A program made the position numbers and the translations under genes. This document shows positions 29,623-37,582 of a stretch of 64,000 nucleotides of DNA, piece after piece. The notes under the pieces were generated by a model that saw only the letters and a program-made list of their open reading frames with translations, did not search any database and was not told the DNA's origin. The stretch's first letter is position 1, and the number at the start of each line of letters is the position of its first letter. The DNA is from Caldifarciminota bacterium. GTDB lineage: Bacteria > Hydrothermota > Hydrothermia > LBFQ01. Where the stretch lies: assembly GCA_027003075.1 (NCBI GenBank), contig JALWYV010000014.1:1-64000 (forward strand), written 5' to 3'.

Positions 29623-30434
29623 CAGCACTAATTATATCCTTTCTAACGGAAAATTACGGGTTCTCCGGGTACTTTCCAGATTACTCGGACAGCCTCCGCC
29701 TTTCGGTTAATTACTATACCGGAAGCCGCTATCCCCTGTTCGTGGGGTGCTTCAGGGGTTTCTGTCTGTACGCCGGTACGTACTCCGGCTTTTTCCGGGA
29801 TTCCTCCTTTTATCTGAGGGATCACGTCAGGATAATAGACACCATCCGTATGAGGAGGAGTTCCTTGCAGGAGTGGGCGGTTTTGAACCGTTTCTTCTAC
29901 TCCGGAAGGCTCCTCATGGGGTTTGAGGCAGGCCTCGTGAAGGAGGTGTACGCCTCTGTTCTCAACTCCTACAACGACGTATTTCCGGACAACAGGCTCA
30001 GCCTCGGAAACGAGCGGAGGGGAATACTTTTCGGGGGTGTGGTTGGCTATTCGTTCAAACAGGTCTCCGGGTACGCCCTCTTCAGGTACAGGAACATAAC
30101 TCAGGATTCGTCCATTTCGTCAGGCGATACGACCGGTTGGGCTATAACCGTCCCCTCCCCTCCCGGAAGTGACCTTGAGCTGTTGGTTAACCTGCGGTTC
30201 AGGGGTTTGCAGTTCAACCTCAGCCACAGGAAGAGGACGACCGCTTACCTCCGTACCGAGGGGATATTCAGGAGGGTAGTTTACGCCTTCAACCTCGGAT
30301 ACGACCGCGAGATCGGCCCCATGGTCTCCGGGGGACTCGGTATGGACGTTAAGGGTGTGAGGGTTATGGTGGGCGGAGCGTACTTGGGCGGTAGTGTCCT
30401 ATCGGTCGGCGTACGCTACCCTGCACAACGGTAG
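29619..30434 (+). CDS. Hypothetical, possible outer-membrane beta-barrel
   Basis: ATGA overlap with ccmC; alternating amphipathic strands. Confidence 0.55.
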   Translation: MTALIISFLTENYGFSGYFPDYSDSLRLSVNYYTGSRYPLFVGCFRGFCLYAGTYSGFFRDSSFYLRDHVRIIDTIRMRRSSLQEWAVLNRFFYSGRLLMGFEAGLVKEVYASVLNSYNDVFPDNRLSLGNERRGILFGGVVGYSFKQVSGYALFRYRNITQDSSISSGDTTGWAITVPSPPGSDLELLVNLRFRGLQFNLSHRKRTTAYLRTEGIFRRVVYAFNLGYDREIGPMVSGGLGMDVKGVRVMVGGAYLGGSVLSVGVRYPAQR

Positions 30435-30466
30435 CAAGATATCCGGCAAAAACACTATGGCTGGTG

Positions 30467-30472
30467 TATAAT
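30467..30472 (+). promoter_or_regulatory. -10 element TATAAT, 8 nt before ATG 30481
   Basis: TATAATagcaggtcATG. Confidence 0.6.
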
Positions 30473-30480
30473 AGCAGGTC

Positions 30481-31713
30481 ATGATCTTTATAGTGGGACT
30501 GGAAGCAGGGTTAAGCGGCATAGCATCGGAGAAGGAGACCCATCACACGGAACGGGTACAGATGTTCCCCGTAACGTACTCGGGATGCTCGTCCATAGGT
30601 ACGGATTACACCATCACGAACGGGTACATGGAGTGGAACCTGAACATTGACAACACCAGCAGCGACTTCGGTACCTACACCGCCCGCACCGGATCCATGC
30701 ATACGGATCCTCACGTTACCATCCTCTACGGTGCCCCCAGCGCCTGGAGCAGTTATACTACCGTACACGTTGAAGGGTCCAACACGGATTACGTTCTCGG
30801 TGACGGATCGGCCGTGGATTACCCGTATCCGGGGTTTGCGATAGTATCAGGTCTGAGTTATGCTCAGGAAGTTATATGTCAGGAGAGCGGACCCATAAAG
30901 AGCGTTACGTTCGTGTACAACCTTAACCGTGGGGGGGATGACCTTACGGTGAGGGAGATCTTCTGGATAACGGGGTCCAACCCCGACGACTCCCGTCTAT
31001 GGCATAAAACGATAGTGAAGAACAACGCCTTCATGCCCAACTCCGTAGGTATCCGGTGGCAGTACGACACCCACCTCAGGGGGACGGACCACCCCGCCCA
31101 CTACCAGTGCGACTATTACCCGGCGTTCAGTATGTCGTGCGGCCCTATGGTAACCAACGAAATTGAAGTGAATCCCGTACCGGATAACTTTGATTACCTC
31201 CGTACATCCGACACCGATCCTCCCACGGGCCTTTACCACATATTCGCCGTGTACGAGGGTGGACCGGACAGCGGCATAGTCACGATACCGGACTTCGTGT
31301 ACCACGCTTACTGGGTAGACGCCTACAACAACCCGTGGACGTGGGGGCTGTCGGGAACGAACATATCCCTCGGTAGCGGGTCCGACAACGCCTTCCTTTA
31401 CTTCTGGCTTCCCGTGAACCTCACCTACGGCGACAGTATCGTTTACTACCACTACATAGGCGCCACCCGTACACCCGCCGGATGGGACGACCCCACGGAC
31501 GTTTCCGAGAGGGATAACCTGAAGGATGCTCCGGCCGTAAAGGTTGTAAGGGGTGGAGTGGTACTTACGGGTTCCGGCGTGGCCTCAGTATACGCGGTGG
31601 ACGGAAGGGTACTCTTCAGGGGAGAGGTAGAGGGTAGGCTCTACAGGAGCCTTAAACCGGGGGTTTACGTCGTCCGGTTTGGGGATAGAACCTACCGCAT
31701 AACCGTCAGGTAA
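30481..31713 (+). CDS. Secreted protein with T9SS-type-A-like C-terminal tail
   Basis: Tail SVYAVDGRVLFRGEVEGRLYRSLKPGVYVVRFGDRTYRITVR. Confidence 0.72.
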   Translation: MIFIVGLEAGLSGIASEKETHHTERVQMFPVTYSGCSSIGTDYTITNGYMEWNLNIDNTSSDFGTYTARTGSMHTDPHVTILYGAPSAWSSYTTVHVEGSNTDYVLGDGSAVDYPYPGFAIVSGLSYAQEVICQESGPIKSVTFVYNLNRGGDDLTVREIFWITGSNPDDSRLWHKTIVKNNAFMPNSVGIRWQYDTHLRGTDHPAHYQCDYYPAFSMSCGPMVTNEIEVNPVPDNFDYLRTSDTDPPTGLYHIFAVYEGGPDSGIVTIPDFVYHAYWVDAYNNPWTWGLSGTNISLGSGSDNAFLYFWLPVNLTYGDSIVYYHYIGATRTPAGWDDPTDVSERDNLKDAPAVKVVRGGVVLTGSGVASVYAVDGRVLFRGEVEGRLYRSLKPGVYVVRFGDRTYRITVR

Positions 31714-31731
31714 ACGTAGCCAACAGAAGTT

Positions 31732-31760
31732 AAAGGGGGGCCTCAGGCCCCCCTTTTTTA
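31732..31760 (+). terminator. Intrinsic terminator
   Basis: aaaGGGGGGCC-tca-GGCCCCCCttttttta. Confidence 0.88.
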
Positions 31761-32918
31761 GTAAACTATCGCCAGAAATCCCCTCAGGTACTCCGCATCC
31801 GGGAAGTAGACCGGAACGGGATGGTCCGGGGACTGGTGGAGTTTGTATAGGATCTTCACCTCCCTGAGCAGCCTCTTGGCCGCCCTCGTCATCTCCCCCT
31901 CAAGGAGATCAAACCCGATATGCCGGGAGCAGGAGAAGACGGCGAGAAGACCCCCTTCGTCAAGCAGTCTCAATGCCCTGTCAAATAGGGTAAAGTACCC
32001 CCTTCTGGCGCCGGATACGTTCCTCCCTTTGGCGAAAGCCGGAGGGTCAAGGATTATCCCGTCAAACCTCTCGTGGGCCAGAAGGAAACTGTCAAGCATA
32101 TCAAATACGTTTGCCGTGAAGGTTTCAACGGTCTTTTTATGGAACCCGTTCGCCTCCACGTTCTCCCTGAGGATGCCCAGAGCATCACCGTCCTCGTCTA
32201 TGGCCACGACCTTCTCAACCCCGTACTTCAGCAGATGCAGGGTAAAGCCACCCGTATACGAGAAGGCGTCCAGAACCCTACTCCTTCCCCTCATCGTACG
32301 TCCCACTATCTCCCAGTTCAACCTCTGGTCAAGGTACATTCCCGTCTTCTGGCCTCCTATGGGGACCCTGAACTTCAGGCCGTTTATCTCAACCCACACG
32401 TGGGAGATCTCCTCGTCGTAGAAGTGCCAGCCTTCGTAAGGCTCAAGACCCTCCTGCCTCCGGGCGTAGGAGTCGCTCTTCTCGTAGAGCCACCTGTAAC
32501 CCGCCATACGGAAACCTTCCACTATCTCCCGGCGGAGTTTGTCCGCCCCGTAGGAGGATATCTGGATGACCGCCCCCCTGCCGTAGACGTCGGCTATTAT
32601 TCCGGGCATGTTGTCCGCCTCCGCGAAGAACAGGCGGTAGGCGTTCTTAAAACCGAGGATCTTTTCCCTCTCGTACCTCGCCCGCTTTATACGGGAGTAC
32701 ACCAAGCCTGCCGTGAAGTCCTCCTCGTCCCGGCTGTAGAAACGCAGGGCCAGTTTGCCTTCGGGGTTGTAGAAGGCACTTCCGAAGAACTTTCCCTTAA
32801 CGTAAACCGCCGCCTCAAACCCCTGCCCTATCACCCCCTTTACCCTGTCCCGGAATATCCAGGGATGCAGGCCGTAGTCGGAAGGTTTTCCCTTGAGGTT
32901 TACCCTTATACGTGGCAC
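31758..32918 (-). CDS. Class I SAM-dependent rRNA methyltransferase (RlmI/YccW-like)
   Basis: PUA-like N-term; VLDAFSYTGGFTLHLLKYG; IILDPPAFAKGR; FSCSRHI. Confidence 0.9.
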   Translation of the reverse strand: MPRIRVNLKGKPSDYGLHPWIFRDRVKGVIGQGFEAAVYVKGKFFGSAFYNPEGKLALRFYSRDEEDFTAGLVYSRIKRARYEREKILGFKNAYRLFFAEADNMPGIIADVYGRGAVIQISSYGADKLRREIVEGFRMAGYRWLYEKSDSYARRQEGLEPYEGWHFYDEEISHVWVEINGLKFRVPIGGQKTGMYLDQRLNWEIVGRTMRGRSRVLDAFSYTGGFTLHLLKYGVEKVVAIDEDGDALGILRENVEANGFHKKTVETFTANVFDMLDSFLLAHERFDGIILDPPAFAKGRNVSGARRGYFTLFDRALRLLDEGGLLAVFSCSRHIGFDLLEGEMTRAAKRLLREVKILYKLHQSPDHPVPVYFPDAEYLRGFLAIVY

Positions 32919-32936
32919 GACGGAATTCTAAGACCG

Positions 32937-35399
32937 TTATTCTCCCACCCTCTTTTTGAGCTCGTAGAGGACGTCTAAGGCGTCCTTCGGGGATAGGGAG
33001 TCAACGTTTATACTCCTTATGAAGTCAACGATGTCGCTTCCGTCTCCGGAGGTCTTCAGGAGAAACTCCCTCTCAAACTTCCTCTGCAGCTCCTCGGCCC
33101 TCTCTATCACCCATTCGGGCAGGCCGGCCAGACGGGCGACGTATATACCGTAGCTCCTGTCCGCACTTCCCGGTACTATGCGGTAGAGGAATACGACCTC
33201 TTCCTCCTCCTCCCTGACCGCCGCCTGAAGGTTAAAGGCGTTCGGATGCTCCGATGCTAACCGTGATAACTCGTGGTAGTGGGTGGCGAAGAGGGTTTTG
33301 GCCTTTATGCGGTTGAGAATGTATTCGGAGACGGCCCACGCTATGGCGAGGCCGTCGTGGGTGCTGGTACCCCTCCCTATCTCGTCTAAGAGGATGAGGC
33401 TGCGCCCCGTGGCGTACCTGAGTATGTTGGAGACCTCGTTCATCTCGGCCATGAAGGTGGAGACCCCCCGCGTGAGGTCGTCGGAGGCCCCTATGCGGGT
33501 GAATATCCTGTCGGTGAGGGGGATCCTCGCCTTCTCCGCAGGCACGTAGCTCCCCATGTGGGCCATGAGGACGATCAGGCCGACCTGTCTGAGGTAGGTT
33601 GACTTGCCCCCCATGTTGGGGCCGGTTATGAGGGCGAAGAATCTGTCCCGGGATAAGTGGGTGTCGTTCGGGACGAAGGATACGTCCATGAAGGCCTCCA
33701 CCATAGGGTGCCTGCCCCTGATTATCTCAAGGTCGTACCCGGTGTGTATCTCCGGCTTCACGTAGCCGTAGTTGTAGGCCACGTCCCCAAGGGCGAGGGC
33801 GAGATCCGTTTCGGCGACGAACCTGCTCAGCTCCTTTATTTCCGAAGAGCGTTTTACCACATCCGAGAGGAGAGCGCGGTATATCTCCCGCTCAAGGCTT
33901 ACGGCCCTCTCCTTTGCGGAGAGGATCTTCATCTCCAGTTCCTGAAGCTCCGCCGTCTTGTACCTCTCTGAGTTCTTGAGGGACTGGATCGGAAGGAAGT
34001 CCTCCGGCACCCTCCTCCTCTGGCTACGGGGAACCTCGTAGTAGTACCCGAAGGCCGAAACGTACCCCACCCGGAGGTTCTGTATCCCCGTCCTCCTCCT
34101 CTCCTTCTCCTCCAGCTCCTTGAGGAGCCTGTCCCCCTCCCTCTGTATCCTCCTCAGCTCGTCAAGGTTGGGATCCACACTGTCCCTTATCACGCCACCG
34201 GAGGAGAGATCTGAAGGTGGTTCCTCCTCAAGCGTGTCCCTTATCTTTCGGCTTAACTTCTTAAGTTCTTCAAGGAGGGCGGGAGGTAAACCCTTCAGTT
34301 TATCCGCAACGGCCACGGCCGACTCAAGGGAGGAAGCGAACCTCAGGAGGTTCCGGGGTGAGAGGCGGAAGGAGGAGGCCCTGGCCGTATCCCTCTCTAT
34401 GTCCCCCACCCCCTCAAGGAGGCCGCCCACGTCCCTCGCGAGGAGGCGGTCGTCAACGAACGTACCGACCCTTTTCTGGCGTTCGGTTATATCCCCGATA
34501 TTTCTGAAGGGATGGGATATGGAGAAGCGGAGGAGCCTCTTACCCATAGGGGTGCGACACCTGTTTAATAGGGCGTACAGGGACCTTTCCCCGAAGAGGT
34601 CAAGGGTGTCCATGGTACGGAAGTCAAGGGGGATGTACCTGCCCTTGAGGTACTCCACAGGTCTCTGGAGGTGGGATAGGGCGGTCGGTCTCTTCTCTTT
34701 GAGGTAGGAGACGAGGGCGGAGAAGGCGCTGAGGACGAGGGGCGGGAGGTCGTAGGTTTCCCCGTAGATTTCCCCGAGGAGTTCCATGCCGAGTTGGGAC
34801 GAGAACACTTCCCGGTCCCTCTCGGTTACGGCACCGACCTTAACGGGTGGCTTCTTCCCCTTCGGGAGGATCATCTCGCCCACGTTCAACCTCTCTAACT
34901 CCTCTCTTACCTCCTCCTCCTTTCCGTGGATGTAAAGGACGTCCCCGGTGGACACGTCCACCAGGGCGGCGCCGGCCTCCCCGAGGGCCGAAACGTAGGC
35001 CACAAGGTAGTTGTTGACGTCCTCCGGAAGTATCCCTTCGGAGAGTACGGTTCCCGGCGTTATCACCTCCGTTACCACCCTCTTGAGGAGGGTACGCCCC
35101 TCCTTCTCGTCCGTCTGATCGCATATAGCCACCTTGTACCCCGCCTTCAGGAGTCGGTTTATATAGGACTCGGCGGCACGGACAGGTATCCCGGCCATCG
35201 GCACCCTGATCCCCTTGCCCATGGGACGGCTCGTCAGGACTATGCCGAGGACCTTAGAGACGGTTTCGGCATCCTCGTAGAAGGTTTCGTAGAAGTCTCC
35301 AAGGTGAAACAGTAGGATCTCCTCCGGATGTTCCGCCTTTATCCTCTTGTACTGTTCAAGGAGGGGGGTATCCCTCTTCGCCTTCTTAACCCTCGCCAT
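32937..35399 (-). CDS. mutS: DNA mismatch repair protein MutS
   Basis: TPLLEQYKRIKAEHPEEILLFHLGDFYETFYEDA; ITGPNMGGKSTYLRQVGLIVLMA; LILLDEIGRGTSTHDGLAIAWA; TLFATHYHEL. Confidence 0.98.
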   Translation of the reverse strand: MARVKKAKRDTPLLEQYKRIKAEHPEEILLFHLGDFYETFYEDAETVSKVLGIVLTSRPMGKGIRVPMAGIPVRAAESYINRLLKAGYKVAICDQTDEKEGRTLLKRVVTEVITPGTVLSEGILPEDVNNYLVAYVSALGEAGAALVDVSTGDVLYIHGKEEEVREELERLNVGEMILPKGKKPPVKVGAVTERDREVFSSQLGMELLGEIYGETYDLPPLVLSAFSALVSYLKEKRPTALSHLQRPVEYLKGRYIPLDFRTMDTLDLFGERSLYALLNRCRTPMGKRLLRFSISHPFRNIGDITERQKRVGTFVDDRLLARDVGGLLEGVGDIERDTARASSFRLSPRNLLRFASSLESAVAVADKLKGLPPALLEELKKLSRKIRDTLEEEPPSDLSSGGVIRDSVDPNLDELRRIQREGDRLLKELEEKERRRTGIQNLRVGYVSAFGYYYEVPRSQRRRVPEDFLPIQSLKNSERYKTAELQELEMKILSAKERAVSLEREIYRALLSDVVKRSSEIKELSRFVAETDLALALGDVAYNYGYVKPEIHTGYDLEIIRGRHPMVEAFMDVSFVPNDTHLSRDRFFALITGPNMGGKSTYLRQVGLIVLMAHMGSYVPAEKARIPLTDRIFTRIGASDDLTRGVSTFMAEMNEVSNILRYATGRSLILLDEIGRGTSTHDGLAIAWAVSEYILNRIKAKTLFATHYHELSRLASEHPNAFNLQAAVREEEEEVVFLYRIVPGSADRSYGIYVARLAGLPEWVIERAEELQRKFEREFLLKTSGDGSDIVDFIRSINVDSLSPKDALDVLYELKKRVGE

Positions 35400-35427
35400 A
35401 TTTAAGTCCCCAATTCTAAGGACGCCT

Positions 35428-36831
35428 TCAGTGGGCGCTTCCCTCCAGATCTACCTCCGGGTACTTCCTCAGTTCGGAGTATACCAGTTCCCTCAACTCC
35501 TCTAACCTCTCCGGAGTCTTCGCCTCAAACCTCATTACGAGTACGCTCTGCGTGTTGGATGCCCTCACGAGGGCAAAACCGTCCGGGAACTCTATCCTCG
35601 CCCCGTCAATATCTATGACGGGCAGACCCATGGCCTTGAACTTCTCCACGAGCTCGGCCACTATCCTGAACTTGGCCTCGTCGTTGGTGACGGGTACCCT
35701 TATTTCCGGTGTGGAGACGTACTGGGGTATCTCTGCAAGAAGCTCCGTAAGGGACTTCTCCTCCTGTGAGAGCATCTCAAGAAAGCGAAGGGAGGCATAA
35801 ATGGCGTCGTCGTGGCCGAAGAAACGGTGTTTAAAGAATATGTGTCCGGACATCTCACCGGCAATGGGGGCGTTCACCTCCTTCATCTTGGCTTTTATGA
35901 GGGAGTGGCCGGTCTTCCACATGATCACCTTCGCCCCCAGTCTCTCAAGGTACTCCACCACACCCTTTGAGCATTTTACGTCAAGGATAACCGGAGCGCC
36001 GGGGAGTTCCCTCAGAACGGGTCGGGCGAGGAGGGCGAGTATCTTGTCAGCGAACACCATCTCCCCGTCCGGCCCAACGAGGCCAAAGCGGTCGGCGTCC
36101 CCATCAAACCCGAAGCCCATGTCCAGCCCCCTGTCCACGACCAGACGGGACAGCTCCCTCATGTACTCCGGAACGGTCGGATCCGGTATGTGGTTGGGGA
36201 ACCTCCCGTCCGGCTCTAAATATAGGCCCTCGTACTTTATGCCCTTCTTCGGATAGAGCATCTCCACGACCGGACCCGCCGCGCCGTTCCCCGTATCCAC
36301 ACCGACGTGGAACTCCCTCGTTATGCTTACGTTCTTTCTTACCCAATCCACGTACTCCTTAAGGGCGTCGTGAGGAACGACCTTGCCGTTGGGGTAAGGG
36401 TACTTAGGAGAGAGGTGGGGGTCGGAGAAGATCCGGTAGAGTTTCTGGATATCGTCCCCGTAGAAGGGGTCCCCTCCGAGGACTATCTTAAAACCGTTGA
36501 ACTCCGGAGGGTTATGGCTGGCGGTTATCTGGACGCCGGCGTGGACGTTCATGGTCTTAGCAGCGAAGTACATAACCGGGGTGGGTACGGTGCCTATATC
36601 CACGATGGTCATACCCATGTGCGTGAGTCCCCTGACGAAGGAGTCCTTTATGGCGGGGGTATGGGTACGGACGTCCCCACCCACGACTACGGTGTTGGCC
36701 CCCATATCCTCAAGGATCTTGCCAAACGCCACGGCAAGGCGGTAGGCAAAGCCCTCGTTTATCTCGTCGGGATAGGTTCCCCTTATGTCGTACTTCCGGA
36801 ATACGTGCTTCAACTCCTTAAAGTCCTTCAT
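35428..36831 (-). CDS. Phosphomannomutase/phosphoglucomutase (AlgC-like)
   Basis: VFRKYDIRGTYPDEI; QITASHNPPEFNGFK; GFGFDGDADRFGLV; GEMSGHIFF. Confidence 0.95.
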   Translation of the reverse strand: MKDFKELKHVFRKYDIRGTYPDEINEGFAYRLAVAFGKILEDMGANTVVVGGDVRTHTPAIKDSFVRGLTHMGMTIVDIGTVPTPVMYFAAKTMNVHAGVQITASHNPPEFNGFKIVLGGDPFYGDDIQKLYRIFSDPHLSPKYPYPNGKVVPHDALKEYVDWVRKNVSITREFHVGVDTGNGAAGPVVEMLYPKKGIKYEGLYLEPDGRFPNHIPDPTVPEYMRELSRLVVDRGLDMGFGFDGDADRFGLVGPDGEMVFADKILALLARPVLRELPGAPVILDVKCSKGVVEYLERLGAKVIMWKTGHSLIKAKMKEVNAPIAGEMSGHIFFKHRFFGHDDAIYASLRFLEMLSQEEKSLTELLAEIPQYVSTPEIRVPVTNDEAKFRIVAELVEKFKAMGLPVIDIDGARIEFPDGFALVRASNTQSVLVMRFEAKTPERLEELRELVYSELRKYPEVDLEGSAH

Positions 36832-36838
36832 GGGGGGT

Positions 36839-36844
36839 ATTCTA
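36839..36844 (-). promoter_or_regulatory. -10 element TAGAAT, 7 nt before ATG of phosphomannomutase
   Basis: revcomp TAGAATaccccccATG. Confidence 0.5.
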
Positions 36845-36921
36845 AGAGCGGACGATATGGCACCCCGTTGAAAGTGACCGAACGGCGAACCGTACTCGTT
36901 GGCAGGGTAATAAAGCGACGC

Positions 36922-36927
36922 TAAAAT
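36922..36927 (+). promoter_or_regulatory. -10 element TAAAAT, 8 nt before ATG 36936
   Basis: TAAAATtctgccttATG. Confidence 0.5.
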
Positions 36928-36935
36928 TCTGCCTT

Positions 36936-37559
36936 ATGTTGTTTTTCGTTTATCTTATCACAGACCTTGATGAGAGCAAACAGATGGACAGCATACTCAG
37001 GTCCGTCGGTGCTGTGAAGTATAAGTACGGAGGATGGGAGATAGCCAACTTTGACACCCTTCCCGTTAGCGATAGCATACCCGTACCCGATGGGGAGTAT
37101 AGAATCGTAGATGACTACAAGGCCCTGCATCTAAGGGGGGTGTGGGAGTACAGGGATAGAAAATTCAGGACCAGGCTTCTTAAACCTGGAATGGCGTCTT
37201 ATCTCAGAGGCTATCCTCTTGACCTTCTTGACTGGGGGAGGTACCTCGTCTTCTACATAAGGGGGAAGGGAAGGTTTCAATCCGGAGTGACTTTCGTATA
37301 TAAAGGTATGTGCAAAGGCACACGAATAGGTGTCTTCTCTCTTGATACGACGTGGAAAAAGATGGTAGTTAACCTTGACAGCGTGGAGGCTAAATACGAC
37401 GTCTACAATCCGCCGGACGTTGGATGGCATGGATCCCTACCCTGCTCGTACGGAAGCGGAAGGATCTATCCCCTTGACTTTTACATTATCCCGGTTGTTG
37501 ACACCTTCGGCATCTACGAATACGAGATAGAACTAAGCCCGATATACCTCGTGAGGTAA
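36936..37559 (+). CDS. Hypothetical protein (207 aa)
   Basis: ORF with promoter-like hexamer at the standard spacing; no family recognised. Confidence 0.55.
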   Translation: MLFFVYLITDLDESKQMDSILRSVGAVKYKYGGWEIANFDTLPVSDSIPVPDGEYRIVDDYKALHLRGVWEYRDRKFRTRLLKPGMASYLRGYPLDLLDWGRYLVFYIRGKGRFQSGVTFVYKGMCKGTRIGVFSLDTTWKKMVVNLDSVEAKYDVYNPPDVGWHGSLPCSYGSGRIYPLDFYIIPVVDTFGIYEYEIELSPIYLVR

Positions 37560-37582
37560 GATGGTAATGCAGGAAGTTTCGC

